Below, one piece after another: positions 21,663 to 34,500 of a stretch of DNA of 64,000 nucleotides. The stretch is from Antitrichia curtipendula (lineage: Eukaryota > Streptophyta > Bryopsida > Hypnales > Leucodontaceae): contig OX579635.1 in the NCBI GenBank assembly GCA_951230915.1, positions 39,122,001 through 39,186,000 of the forward strand, in the 5' to 3' direction. The translations under genes and the position numbers were made by a program. How positions within the stretch are numbered: position 1 is the stretch's first letter; every line of letters begins with the position of its first letter. The notes under the pieces are model-generated. The model had not been told where the DNA came from. It did no database searches and worked only from the letters and a program-made list of their open reading frames with translations.

Positions 21663-24600
21663 TCAACCGAGGAGAAGCTTCTTTAGTCTGTTCAATGCTT
21701 CGATGGCTGTTTTGTTAGTAGGTTCTAAGACCAGGGCTTGCCTAAAGTCTGTCAAACCACAGCACAACACCAACCCAAGGTCAAGGTTTCAGTAAATCAT
21801 TTGTTACGAGTATATGTTAATCAAAATGAAAGTTACTAGAAACATATGCTGCTAAATAATGTGGGCATGACTCATCTAATACAAAATGGCCAAATGGCGA
21901 AAGTGGACACTTCTATCTCTATAGAACTTGAAATAAATTTTTTAAGAAGCTTTGAAAAGGGAACAGAATGTACCAAAAATAGAAAGAAGAAATCATACCC
22001 TACATCTTTGAACACCAGAATTCTGTGTGGCAGTTACCATGTTCAACTCTTAGTTTCCAAAAGGGGGTTTCTAATTTTAGTTTGGGAACTCAGGGGTTAC
22101 TACATTCCAGATTTAAGCTCAAACGGACGGACTTGACCAAGACGACAGGAAGAGGAGAAGCTGTTTCTTACCATCGTTAGCTTCATTGTAGTATCCTAAA
22201 AACTCACGAGCTGTGCCTCTCCTTAAGTACGCTTTTACACTCTGCAAACGAATCAGCCACATCATTAGACTGTGTAGTGATAACAAATATTATCGATCCT
22301 AAGTAAATGCAAATTAGAGCAATGGAAATAGACCAATTTCATCACTGCAGATTAGCATACTGCACTCCATCACAATTTCCCCAGAAGTCATATTCGAAGA
22401 CCTGAATATTCCATCCACTAACCTTCTTATCAAGGCCAAGCGCCTTAGTGCAATCCGATTCAGCCTCTTGAAAGCTGCACAGTAGTGAAAAAACAAAAAG
22501 TGGAAAGTTACATAAAATGATTTCCAAAACGTCTAAACAATATTTGTTGGACAACAAAAAATAAAATACGTATATGTGGTGACCGTGAAATATGAAGTCA
22601 CCTGCATAACTGAAGATATGCCATAGCCCGATTGTTGTAGTACGTGGCATTATTTCCATCCATCCGAATTGCATCTGTGTAGTGACTAATGGCCTTCTTA
22701 AAATCTTTTCCCTTGAATGAAGCATTGCCCTGCAACAAACCACATCTTTCTTGTAATGAACATGAAAATCTAGCCAAGAGAAAACCAACGTTTAGGAAAG
22801 CAGGAGTCGCAGGATTACAACACCAAAGCGAATTGTTCGAAATACACACTCTACAAAATATAAGCGATTTCTGAGGCAGATGCTCAGCACATAACGATGA
22901 TAGAGAATTCATCACAAAATAAAAGTAAAAATAATGTCTACAACTCTTTGCTAGCAACTAATACGCTTTTTGACTAGTTTAAATGAGTTTCACATCTTTC
23001 AAAATTGGGATCATGTCACCACACCTTCTCCTTGGCCAGCTCGGCAGCTTCAGTAGAGGACCGGTCAGAGACAGCCTTCACTTCTTCTTGAATGATGGGA
23101 TACAAAGCCAAGACTGAGTCCAAAAGAAATTTATCAGACCCCCGCTTAGCAAGCAGAGAAACGGCCACAGGAACATTATTGTATTCTCCAACAGGGATGC
23201 TCGCCTGCAAATCTCATCATTAGCCTTCATGATGTAGACAGTGAGGAAAACAAAGAATCGACTATTATCATACCACTCAAGAAATTAAACCCACATTATA
23301 GGAGCTGAAATAAGTCATTTAGTAAGCTTCAAGGTAGAAAATGTACGAATAGAAAGAAGAGACTGCCACAAATAAAATGCCAGACAAAAGGTGGGACCCT
23401 CCTCCAAAACTACCCCCTATTTTGTGGTCGTGTTAGGCCCCTAAAAAGTTACTTCCAAAATATAAGCTGGACCAAGAAAGGGTCTCCCTTTCGTCTAATG
23501 TGTAACCGGTGGCGAAGATATCAAGCCTACATTGTTAGACGGAAATTAAGATTTGGAAGTTACTATAATCGACAACTAGTTTCCAAAATGAACTTTATAT
23601 TTATATCTTGGATAACACAGAGTTTAGCGTCCACACAAACCCATAGAACAGTGGTGGTCGCAAATATATCAAGACCATCCAAAAATCTCAGATTACTCAG
23701 ATGACAAGTAGAGATCAGGCAAACGCACCTGACAGCAGCCTGACATTCCTGATACGCAAATAAGATCAAATGCCCTGTTTCGGAAATCTTCCAGTGCCTC
23801 CGCTTTGGTGTTCAGCTTGGGAGGTACGCCAGGGACAGTTGGCATAACCATCACTGTATCATTCTGTTGCACACAGCTTCAGCTATTTAGTTTCAAAAAG
23901 CAACAAATTCCCTTCTCGCACAGCTGCCAAACTCCATGGACTAGGCACTCGGCTACAAAATCTGCTTACCATCAGAAATGAAGAGACCTTTCACAGGTCA
24001 CATTAGGAGGTATTTGCAATGGCTCATCTCAGCCACCCGACTCATATTTTGGCTATTAGCAGCTCTTAGCTTATAATCAGTCCCTAAGCTTCTCCAAATC
24101 ACCAATCAAACGACTTACCTTAAGGAGGTCATTGATGGCAAAACGAGTCTCGTTTCTAATCTGCTGTACTAAAGACACCAGTTCTCCACTAGTCTCCAAA
24201 GCAGCTTGAGCACGAGCAGCTATGTCAGGACCGAGGTCAGGCTTTGCAGTGTTTAGCCATTCTTCATGGTTCTCCTTGAATTCCCATCTGTAGGCACCAC
24301 TTGTCTATGATTAACTTCTCAAGTCAACAGACTAATACTATTGCCAAGGCATTCTGACCCTAAATACTCCATCACCCAATTAGTATTTAGAGCGCATGTA
24401 CACCCACCTCTGAAGCAACTGCATAGCATTGCGAAGAAGAGAAAGTGCTCCCACAGAAGATCCGTGGCTGATTTCCTTCTCCAACACTTTCAGACTTGGC
24501 ACATTACGCCCCACAAATTCTCCTAGATTTACATGTTGAAGGACTTGCCCTGAAAAAGCAACAGAAACCAAAATAAAATAAAATCTTAGCGAAGTGCAGG

Positions 24601-27600
24601 TACTGGTACACACCACAACAAAAAAGTAAACAAACCCCCCAGGAAATAACCCAAGCAAAAATAAAAAACACTTCACTGATAGCCCACAAATCGTAAACAA
24701 ATAAGGTTGTAACTAAGAAGATCATATGTATCTACATAAAAGAACACAGGTACACAGAATGAACTACAATCCTAACCAAAGTCACCTGTAGAGCATCCAT
24801 GATATAAGATGAGACCTAGACATCTGTTTAACCCCTTCAGGACTTTTGACATCAGTTCTACAAAAGAAAAGGAACTTACGGCCGAAAAGCTTCTGGACTG
24901 ATCGGATTACTGAACCCACAGTGTCTTCATTTGGAATTAAGGACAGCTTGAAGCAATCATCAGCAACAAGAACACGCCGAGGCTGCTTCACGTCCGAGAA
25001 AGGCAGCTGGAGTAAACTATGTCCCACTTGCCGCAAGATTTTTGGGTCCCTTGCAAACCATCCTGCATACAAGGGTCAGTTCCGATTAGCAACTAAATCA
25101 TACTCCTCAACTTTTCAAAGGCTTGTGGTAATATTTCACAAATAGTGAGACGATAAGGGATGATTACCAACAGTGTCAAAACTTTGTGCCATAGGAATCA
25201 CCCCAGCAACTGAAATGGCAGCATGAGATGGACGAAATCCTAAAATGCCACAGTACGCTGCAGGTACTCGCACACTCCCTGCAGTATCCGTCCCTGTCTC
25301 AAACCAAAAACAACATGCCACTTAAAACACATTTACCAACACCTCATCCTCTAAAACATCTCGTTATTTTCTGTTCCGCTACACTGATTTGTCCTAATAC
25401 TGCGCGTGACAATAGGTCACACTATTTTGAATTAGTGTAGGTTGAAAAATTCCTGTATTGATCCAGTTTCCACCAAAATTAAATTTTGTGGTGACACTAA
25501 TTTTCTAGGTGACGCTAAATTTACGCCCTCACTAATAGGAGAAATCAGTGTAGTATTAAAACGATTGACACCACGATAGCATTTAGGAATAAGAGAAATT
25601 CCATAAATCAACAGAGTCTACTAACCTAAAGAAAAATCCACACATTTCGCAGCCACTGCAACAGCTGACCCACTAGAAGACCCTCCCGGAATTCGGTTCG
25701 GTGCTGCTGGATTCACAGGCGTTCCGTAATGATAATTCTCTCCATTAATGCTGCACAATCCACATAGGATCACCTCAGAATGTGCGAAGGGACAAGCAGT
25801 GAATGGTAACCGACCAAAACTTCATAACTCTATGTACTAGTTCTTTTACACTACATTATCAATTGTTGATTGAAACTAAGGTAGATGGTATTAAAACCGT
25901 TAGGGACCTGATCCAGCTTCATGTTCTCAGCCCTGTTACCAACATCAACTCATCCATTGAGTAGCCTTCAATTACCAAGTGGTGTAAACCTGACTCGGCT
26001 TCTTGTCTATGACTATTGATCTTTGGTGCCGAGATGGGGTTGTCTACCATCACTTATAGTGGACTACAAACTCCCACTTCGAAATTGCATAAGAATTTCG
26101 AACATGCTGATAAATTTGTTTCTCAACAGATCCAACTCTTGCGCACAGGAATATCTCCATTACCCTCAAATCTCCCCCAAATCGCACTCCTACATATGAT
26201 CTTGAACTCATGCAAATAGTATCTTCCAACTGAGTTGCTGTACTATTGTTCGTTAAGAGCCAACCAAGAGCATGCTGCTGCTGTGAAAATGGTTAAAAAA
26301 TGACCTGTATGCAAGCTCGTCCATGTGAAGTTTCCCAACGCACTTAGCGCCAGCCTCCACGAGCAGCTTCACGACCGGGGCGGTGACTGTGGCAGGCTCG
26401 TGCGTCTCTGCCCACTCTGGATTCCCAAACCCGGTAACATAGCCTTCTACATCGAATCTGATCCACCGAAATACGAACATCAGTAAAATCAATAGTAAAT
26501 GTCCCTACACAATTTGAACAGCATAGAATTGAAAGACCCTACAATGACAATGCGAAAGATGGGGTATCTGAACAAGGCACACAAAATGGGACGAGTGCTG
26601 CTCAGAGGACTACCACCCCATCAAATGTGCACCTCTGGAAAATTCTCTACATAAGAGAGTACACTGGGTGTCTCCTGAGCAGCACTCCACCCCACCAAGT
26701 GACAGTTCTCCAAAGCACAATTCGCTATGATGAAAACATGAGATTTCACAAGAACGACCCAAGTCTCTACAATACACATAAGGTCAGTAACATCATAAAA
26801 TTTCTAACTAAGAAAATCCTTCATGAATATTAAGTGGTAACAACAATAAACCCAGAGGTACAGCACCCACGCAACAAAAGATTCACACGACCTACATTGT
26901 TCTGCTATGGATGATCAGTAACAGAGGTAAAGTGCTGCTCAGGTGACACCACTCAAAGAATTGAACACTTCTGGTACATTCTCTTCGTATAAAATACGCT
27001 CAGACTCTCATGACAGCACTCCAACGCATAATTCACTATCAAGGAAACATGAGATTTCAGATGAATGTCCGGCTCCTGTCTCTACAACCAACGTAATTTC
27101 AGAAACATCTTAAAATTTCCTAACCCAAAAAATTCCTGACGAGCATTTGGTGACCGAATGTCATTGCTTTTCAGGAAATTGTGTAAAAAGGAAACGTGAT
27201 ATTTCACATTAACGTCCGGTACCTGTCTCAACAATCCATCTAAGTTCAGACAAATCTTGCAAATTCTTCGACCAAAAGGCTTTTGATGAGCATTACTCGG
27301 TCATCGGCAATAAACCCTGAGATTGGCAACAAAAAGAGTCACTGACTTGCTATGTATGATCAGAGACGTCACCACTGCGAAGTGCAAGAGTGGATATGCT
27401 TGTCTTACATGTCCTTGACGGCGAAGGTGAGTCCCGAGAGGGGATGCGGGGCGCTCGGTGGCGGTGGCGGCGGCGGCGGCAGCAACTCAAAGTAGTTTAT
27501 GAAGGCGCCATTGTCCTTCTTGCTTGACAATTTAAGTGTTCGCCGAAGGATGAAGAATCCCGCAATTCCGAGGCCCAGCAGCACCCCGATCGACCTCGCC

Positions 27601-27620
27601 ACCACCACGTCGCTCGGCAT
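21663..27620 (-). CDS. TOC64: TOC64/OEP64-like outer-membrane protein: amidase-like domain plus TPR
   Basis: Thirteen exons with GT..AG borders join in phase to 1761 nt (586 aa): 27620-27409, 26457-26305, 25750-25626, 25293-25168, 25062-24880, 24549-24408, 24287-24119, 23863-23729, 23204-23025, 22729-22602, 22474-22423, 22241-22172 and 21748-21663. The N-terminus ([19 protein letters not shown]) is a hydrophobic membrane anchor, as in TOC64. An amidase-like domain follows, with the AVKD lysine, the [12 protein letters not shown] cis-serine loop and [12 protein letters not shown]. The last four exons encode TPR repeats ([40 protein letters not shown]). In this family the TPR region docks Hsp90/Hsp70-bound preproteins at the chloroplast or mitochondrial surface. 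The nucleophile-position serine is present but the preceding Gly is Ala, so amidase activity cannot be judged from sequence. The length matches the family. I chose the ATG at 27620 because it starts directly before the anchor. A mitochondrial OM64 role is the alternative. Confidence 0.93.
25890..26102. repeat. Interspersed repeat copy A, in a TOC64-like intron
   Basis: This copy lies between the second and third coding exons. It shares ordered blocks with 33926-34163 and 34205-34443: GTTAGG.CCTGATCC, CCTGTTACCAAC, GACCTTCAATTA-like AGCCTTCAATTACCAAG, TGATCTTTG and GCATAAGAA. All three are in the same orientation. It carries no coding potential, and I saw no RNA polymerase III boxes that would make it a clear SINE. 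Confidence 0.65.
26580..27240. repeat. Decayed tandem duplication inside TOC64-like intron 1
   Basis: Related blocks recur in order: GTGCTGCTCAG at about 26591 and 26930; ACATGAGATTTCA at about 26737 and 27048, with a diverged CGTGATATTTCAC at about 27193; and C.TGTCTC.ACAA following each. The spacing of about 310 bp, then about 145 bp, suggests an old partial tandem duplication within the intron. Confidence 0.5.
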
Positions 27621-28349
27621 GTTGCGTCCGCTGCCGCGGAACACACCTCGGAGGGATCGAAGAAGCTCCACGGTGGCTTGTACGGTTGACAAGAGGTACC
27701 GACAATTTATCAAGAACAAATGAAACCGGAAAAAATCCCAGAGAAGATCACTCACTCGTCACTATGGTTGATAAAATACCGAAAACTTTGTCAAGGAAAA
27801 AATGGAAAAGGAAGACCAATCGGATCATGTGCGAAACCTAACCCTAGCTTCTCACGAATCCCTCAGTCTTCACAACACTAGCAATCTCAACTTCGGGGTT
27901 AAACACAACCCGGCAATGCCGAATCCAAACTCCAGCCAAAGAAATTTCAACAATCCGCAAGCGGAGGAGCTCCAGAGAGAGCATCTAATCCGCTACTTGA
28001 TATGATCCCCCGAAGACGACGAATATCACGCACTCAACCCACGTCTAACAGAAAATCGGAAGGGCGAAGAGGAACTCGTTTCTATGGGGAACTCTTAAGC
28101 CGGCCGGCCACGACTCAAACGCTCCAAAGATAGCGAACAAGAAGAAGAAGCCACTCACACAGCTACGGATGAAAAATCAAAGAAAAATCACGCAAACGCC
28201 ACCACCACGGTGTGGCGATTGCAGCCCTTCCAAAAAACTCTCGTACCTCATGAAGAAGAATAGCACAGCAGAACGGGAGCATTAGGGTTTAGTTTTGAAC
28301 AGTGTTGAGCTTTCCGCCATGCTATAGTAGCCCATGACCTGCTGCTTCG

Positions 28350-28690
28350 TCAACAGACTTCATCCTCTCCAGCGGTAGTAGGCCCAATACTACCCCACCA
28401 CCAGGCACTCGCTTGAACGCTGTCTTCTCGGCATGGCAGATTGAGAATGCGGTTTTGCGAGTCGAAGAAGATGAAAGCGGTGAATGCCAAGTCTGCCATC
28501 CAGGTGGCGTTGCAAGGAGCTTCCATAACTCGTCGCAGAGTATCACCAAGTGGCATCTCCTGAAATGACTCGCCAACTGGAATGCATTCATTCCGACTCT
28601 TGCTGTGGCCACTTCAAAAGCGCAAGAAGCGTGTAAAGCGCAATCAAGCGCATCATCGTCCTTTTGGACCTCAAAACTCAAATCCCTGAG
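28350..28690 (-). other. Possible short coding remnant upstream of the sugar transporter
   Basis: A minus-strand frame reads NECIPVGESFQEMPLGDTL..., then FIFFDSQNRILNLPC, and stops at 28350. Its ATG would be at 28556 (68 aa). A possible splice acceptor lies just upstream. The composition looks more protein-like than chance, but I recognise no family and no further exon. It overlaps what should be the promoter of the plus-strand transporter, so it may be spurious. Confidence 0.2.
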
Positions 28691-28810
28691 TCATGGAAGT
28701 TAGTTCCAATCCACGAAACTGCATCCAAAGCCTGCAGTTCTTTCCTTCGCAATCGAGTTGTGACCTCGTAACCTGTACTCTCCATCGCTTCGAGCTTCTT
28801 GCAAAACGTC

Positions 28811-30508
28811 ATGGCCATTTCGTTCTCCAGCCATAGCTCGTTTCGAGCTTCTCTAGTTTCTTCAAATTTGGGAAGAATTTCGAAACAAAAGCTGCGAAGT
28901 GAAGTTTCCGGAAATGCGGGATTTGTGTTTTCAGCGGATAAGGTTTTAGCGAAGGGAGATGGATTGGCATTTCGTTCCGATGGAGTTGCATTAGTGAGAA
29001 GGCGACTGTCGTGTCGAGCTACGGCTCTGGAAGAAGACAAGCCGCTGAGCTCGGTGGATGTGGAACAGGAATTGCAACAGCCGCTCGTAACCAAAGACGA
29101 TGAGGAGAATCAGCCGTTCGAATGGAACGCAGTGCTCTGGCCCTTCTTCTTCCCCGCGCTCGGAGGTTTACTCTTTGGCTACGACATCGGCGCGACTTCG
29201 GGCGCCGCTGTGTCCATCGTCTCCTCGCAGTTCAGCGGCACGGATTGGTATAACCTCACTTCTCTCCAAACAGGTTTAGTTGTCAGTGGCTCTCTCTACG
29301 GCGCTCTCTTTGGCTCCATTCTCGCGTTTAACGTCGCGGATTCTCTCGGCCGGCGCAAGGAGCTCATCCTCGCTTCGTTATTGTACATCCTCGGCTCCTC
29401 CATCACCAGCTTCGCGCCTAACCTCCCGGTCGTCGTCGCCGGCCGACTGATCTTCGGGCTCGCCATCGGCTTGTCCATGCACGCGGCGCCCATGTACATC
29501 GCGGAGACTTCCCCAAACCAGATTCGCGGCACGCTCATCTCACTTAAAGAAGCTTTCGTCGTGGGCGGGATTTTGCTCGGCTACCTCGTGGGCAACAACC
29601 AAGTGGAAGCTCTAGGCGGATGGCGCGTCATGTTCGGCTTCGGCGCTCCTATTGCGGCTCTCATGGGGTTAGGCATGTGGTGGCTGCCACCATCACCACG
29701 ATACCTCCTTCTGCGAGCAGTTCAAGGCAAAGACGAACCCCAAACCGCAATACAAGCAGCCGCGAAGGCATTACAGCGACTCCTTGGGGATTCCTGCGAA
29801 CAGCAATCCGCAGTAGCAGAAACGGAACGGCAGTGGACTGCATTGCAAACCGGCGAAAGCGCCAACGTCTCCTTCGCCGAGCTTTTCCAAGGCGGGAATC
29901 TCAAGGCGCTTGTCGTGGGCGCGGGGCTGGTGTTCTTCCAGCAATTCACGGGGCAGCCGAGCGTGCTCTACTACGCCGCACCCATTCTGCAATCTGCAGG
30001 ATTCTCTGCAGCAGCTGATGCTACAAAACTATCGGTTCTACTCGGATTCTTCAAGCTCTTCATGACGGCTTTTGCGGTTATCAATGTGGACAAGCTTGGG
30101 CGACGTCCGTTGCTTCTTGGTGGAGTAGCCGGGATTACTGTAAGCTTGGCTACACTGGCAGCTTACTTCTCGTTTTTGCAGAGCTTTCCTTACCTTGCTG
30201 TGGGCTCCTTGTTGCTGTATGTGGGCTGCTACCAAATCTCCTTCGGTCCCATTGCGTGGCTGATGGTTTCGGAAATCTTTCCCTTGCGCACTCGAGGAAA
30301 GGCACTCAGTGTGACCACGCTTGTGAACTTTGGATCGAATGCGGTGGTAGCGCTGGCGTTTGCGCCGCTGCAGGACCTCGTCGGGGAGAGCTACACGTTC
30401 GTGATCTTTGGGATTGTGAGCTTGGGGGCGCTGGGATTTATCTACACGAGTGTGCCGGAGACCAAGGGCTTGAGCTTGGAGCAGATCACGGCCAAGCTGG
30501 AAGAGTAA
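28811..30508 (+). CDS. Plastid-type sugar/H+ symporter (D-xylose-proton symporter-like, MFS)
   Basis: Single exon, 565 aa. The first about 80 residues (MAISFSSHSSFRAS..., rich in Ser and Arg, few acidic residues) look like a chloroplast transit peptide, followed by an acidic linker. The remainder is a 12-helix major facilitator sugar porter: PALGGLLFGYDIGATSG in helix 1, GRRKE between helices 2 and 3, GRLIFGLAIGLSMHAAP, QQFTGQPSVLYYA in helix 7, GRRPLL, and the terminal PETKGLSLEQI. The wording of these motifs follows the Arabidopsis chloroplastic D-xylose-proton symporter-like group (At5g59250 type) more closely than hexose carriers. It probably moves a monosaccharide with H+ across the inner envelope; the true substrate is unknown. 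I used the ATG at 28811 because it gives a plausible transit peptide; no upstream ATG is needed. Lack of introns in an otherwise intron-rich neighbourhood could mean retroposition or ancestral loss. Confidence 0.93.
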   Translation: MAISFSSHSSFRASLVSSNLGRISKQKLRSEVSGNAGFVFSADKVLAKGDGLAFRSDGVALVRRRLSCRATALEEDKPLSSVDVEQELQQPLVTKDDEENQPFEWNAVLWPFFFPALGGLLFGYDIGATSGAAVSIVSSQFSGTDWYNLTSLQTGLVVSGSLYGALFGSILAFNVADSLGRRKELILASLLYILGSSITSFAPNLPVVVAGRLIFGLAIGLSMHAAPMYIAETSPNQIRGTLISLKEAFVVGGILLGYLVGNNQVEALGGWRVMFGFGAPIAALMGLGMWWLPPSPRYLLLRAVQGKDEPQTAIQAAAKALQRLLGDSCEQQSAVAETERQWTALQTGESANVSFAELFQGGNLKALVVGAGLVFFQQFTGQPSVLYYAAPILQSAGFSAAADATKLSVLLGFFKLFMTAFAVINVDKLGRRPLLLGGVAGITVSLATLAAYFSFLQSFPYLAVGSLLLYVGCYQISFGPIAWLMVSEIFPLRTRGKALSVTTLVNFGSNAVVALAFAPLQDLVGESYTFVIFGIVSLGALGFIYTSVPETKGLSLEQITAKLEE

Positions 30509-31513
30509 AGGAACCAATTTGCCGAATTCTTTTCGTTTAGAAATGATCTCTGTACATTCTTGTATAGTATTATATGGTGCGTCGAGATTGAACTTGACGG
30601 GCCGGTGGTTGTGATATGAAATTTGCAACATTTCGAGCATGGGTGCATTATCTGTTGATGAGTGGAATCATGTGTTAGGTTCCAGGAGTTTATGGTGGTA
30701 GTTCTGAGATCCCTTTGGAAATTCTTGAACGCTGCTAGTACAAATTCTAGCATTACTTGATGTCAACATATCATTCTTCACAACTGAATGGCACCTTTGA
30801 GAACACTTAAGAGTTGTTCACAGGAGAGCCCTGGCAAATCAGAGCTAATCAAGCAATATTAATGCTCTGGCATGTTAAAACAAAGGTTCATCGATTTGAG
30901 GAGCTCTCATTTGTTCAAATTGAGCTCAACTTTACAAAATAAGGTGTGAGGGATCCCTAGAATATGATGAATAGGTCTCAAGCAGTTGAAGCTCATTGAT
31001 TTATCACTGCGTGTGGTGGGTAATGTGCCTAGTTCTTGTATATGTTTTTCTACTCGTTTGTTAAGTATCTATCCGCAATCCAAGATGCATTCTCCTAGTC
31101 AAAGATATTGAGATCACTGCTAGTAGATATAAGGATGTCTTGTATTTCGCCCCTGTGAACACTTGGGATATTCAGATCAACGAGAAAAACAGATACCAGT
31201 TGAAATGCGCCTCATCAGAATTTCGTGCACCGTAACATATCATAACTCTTCTGCTAGATTTGTGCCTTAAAATCAATCATAAGGAATAAATATGCCCGTC
31301 AAAGGGTCAATAAAACAACAAGAAATAGAATAACGCGACTTTGGGTTTGATAACCTTCTCAACCATGCGAGCTCTTCATGTTTCTGACTTGAGCCTTCAC
31401 ATACTTGAAAGGACTTTCCGAAGCTGAAAACTTTGGGTCGGACTACAAGTCCCTGACACAACCTGTGTAAGACTATACAGTACAGTACAGTACAGTGTCT
31501 ATCTATGATTCCC
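30509..31513. other. Intergenic region between two 3' ends
   Basis: This separates the stop of the plus-strand sugar transporter from the stop of the minus-strand M20 peptidase, so it mainly holds two 3' untranslated regions. Nothing else is recognisable apart from a short ACAGT-type repeat at about 31480. Confidence 0.4.
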
Positions 31514-34500
31514 TCAAAGCTCAGCGCGGGAGTCCAAATCAGCCGGGACGTAGCTGGAATATGCCTTGATGATCTCCTCGTACACTGCAATTCCCTTGAT
31601 ATACTCCTTTGTATTGAGAAACTGCCAAACGGGACCAATAGTGCATAATTAGAACTACGTACTCTCTGGAGATTCAAACACAACGTTCTTTACCACGGGT
31701 GGGCAACTATGCAAATCTAGGCATAATGGTAGACGTATTTGCCACTATAATTTGAAGCAAGGGAGGTTTCAAGAAAAGTAATCTAAATGTTATGAAAGGC
31801 GATCATCAACAGGAAGTACTTCAAGATATCTGGCCATGAAATTCATATAAAAAAACAGATAATATATGTGAACCTCGTTGTGATCGTGCAACAAAAGAGG
31901 TGTGTTGGCCATGGGTGAGAATCCAAAGGCGACGATCCCTTCCTGTCGAACATAGCGCGAGTCTGTAGCTGCAAGGAAAATCTCCGGCTTGCTCATCGTG
32001 CCACCAGCTTTTGCAACGGCGTCCTGGAGAAGTCCCCACCAAGGATTCGAATCATCGGCTGCTGTCATTGTCAGGTGGCCGAGCTTGTCACGAGGATACA
32101 CTTTCTCTGCAAACTGTAGAGAATCGCTCAAAACATCAGTCTACCAGAAGCTCAAGTCCAGAAACAAATCACAGAAACCTAGACTAGAAGAGAACCCACC
32201 CCCAAAGGCGTTTTAGGAGATCTAGCAGTGTTATAAGTGGCAGCGGTTACATTAAAAACTGCCTCAAATAGCGTTACAATTGGCAGGGTTTAGCATGTCT
32301 AGGTTTTGGTAAACACTTCTGGGAGGTTTCTACCACTGTTAGAACAAGTGTATCAATACGCCTCCATCGACACATCAGAAATAAAATATGAAAGCAAGTT
32401 CCGAACACGATTGTTTGCAGTCATCACCGAGTAAGTGAAATTCCGAGAAGCGGGAGCCCAATCTTCGTCAATGCGGCGCTGGAGATCATCTATATCGCCC
32501 AGAGGAGGTACGCGGATGTCAAATCCAGCTTCGGCCTCAGATGGTTGCAGGTTCATAACAAAGCCCTGCACACACAAACTTCTAGCCCAATTAATTCACA
32601 TCCCACACTGCACTTCCAACCAGGAAAACCGAAATTTCCAATGCTGCTTCTATTCCACAAAAATCTTGCACGTACACAAGCTCTGCAGCACTGTTCGATC
32701 AAAGAAGTAATAGTCACTGCATAGACTCAACTCTCTCTATGGTTTCTGAATGCACTCCCATGTGTTTCACAACTTGGTATATGCAAGCTTTGCAATTAAT
32801 ATGTACACAACATGACAGACTCTCACGATATAGGATAACCAATTCTAATTGCGATATTTACCTAAGTTTGGCAGTAAAATATTTGCAATCTAACTCAAAA
32901 TCAGACTTGAGTCGGTTTTAGATCAATAAAACTTCGAAACCTTATAACTTTTGTATATCGTCTCCAAATAATACAGTTTTGGCTGCATTAAAAACTTCTT
33001 TGATTTGCTAATAATAATACTTACATATCTGACCAGTGTAAATATGGTCAGCGCTTAAAGCGTCGCAATTAAGTATGGTTATCTTGCAGGGAGTGCGCAA
33101 TTACAGAGTAGGTCATTAAAGTGGGTTGAGTGCATTACTGTCGGGGTGGGAATCCCAGCTTTGAGATATGCGGCATTGATGGAGGTGACCTCCCCCTCGG
33201 CCTTGAGGCCTTTCTTCACAAGGTTGAACTGCTCCTCCCGGAACTTGCTGATGCTGTCCAGACTCTTGAGCAGATTCTCAAATGCACTGTTGTCATACAA
33301 TTTGGAGCCGTGACCGGGAGCGCCGGTAGTCTTGATCTTCAGCCACCAGGGAGACCTCTCGCCGTTGAAGACACGGTAATTCTCCCCCGGAGATGCCAGT
33401 CCTTCGTCGAGGTTCACGCCCACGTTGAGTTTTTTGAAATCCTCGGAGGCGACGAAGTTGCCAGCTCCGTCCACCCCGCCGACTTCCTCGTCCGGCACGA
33501 AGGAGAAGTGCAGGGAGCGCGTGGGGTGGAATCCTTGCGCTTTCAAGTTGCGGACGGCTTCGAGGTATTGCATGCCCACGCACTTCATGTCCTGTGAGCC
33601 CCGGGCAAAGACGTTCCCTTCGTCATCCTGAAACCATATGACAAAGGCATAAGGTAATGTAAAGTCTGCATCCACCATACAATGAGGGAGAAGTTCCATT
33701 GACCATACATGTGAACTTTGAACCTCTTTCAACAAGAATCTTCTAGAAACTTGCACCATCTAAAATTTCGCAAATTTATTTTGTATTAAGCTAAAACTCA
33801 ATTGCAAAAAACTAAAGGTCAATAGATTAAGTATTCCCACACTTAGCACAAATCAAACTCACATGTATGGTCAATGGAGCCTCTAATGTACTGTATGGTT
33901 AGTGGAGTCTCTAGCTTAGAGGATACAAAAACTGTTAGAGGACCTAATCCAGTGACTCCTGTTACCAACCTGTTACCAACACTAAATTATCTTTTCCAAT
34001 ACACTCGGTTGACCTTCAATTAGCAAACTGGGAGGAAGCATGACTTTGTCCAAATTGGTCGATAGCTACTGATCTTTGAATGGAAAAAGGGGTGTCTACT
34101 GTCCCTTCACTTGTAGTCGAAATCCCCGAAGACTGAATAATTGCATAAGAAATCATCATTGAACTAGAAAACAATTTGATTTCAAGAGAGTTTGGTAGAG
34201 GAGACAAAACTGTTTAGGATCCTGATCCGGTCTCCTATTGACTGACCCCTGTTACCAACAGGAACTCATCTCTTCCAAGGCACTTGGTTGACCTTCAATT
34301 AGCAAGTTGGGCGTAAGTAGGACTTGGTTAATCGTCTATGACGTCTATGAATAAACGATCTTTGAATGGAACTACTGTCCCTTTAATAGAGGTCTACAAC
34401 CTCCTACTTCGAATGATTCCATAAGAAATAATCATACATTGAGCTCACTCAATTTGAGCTCAAAAAAGTTTGGCTCTTGTACCCAAATTGGAGTCTCCAG

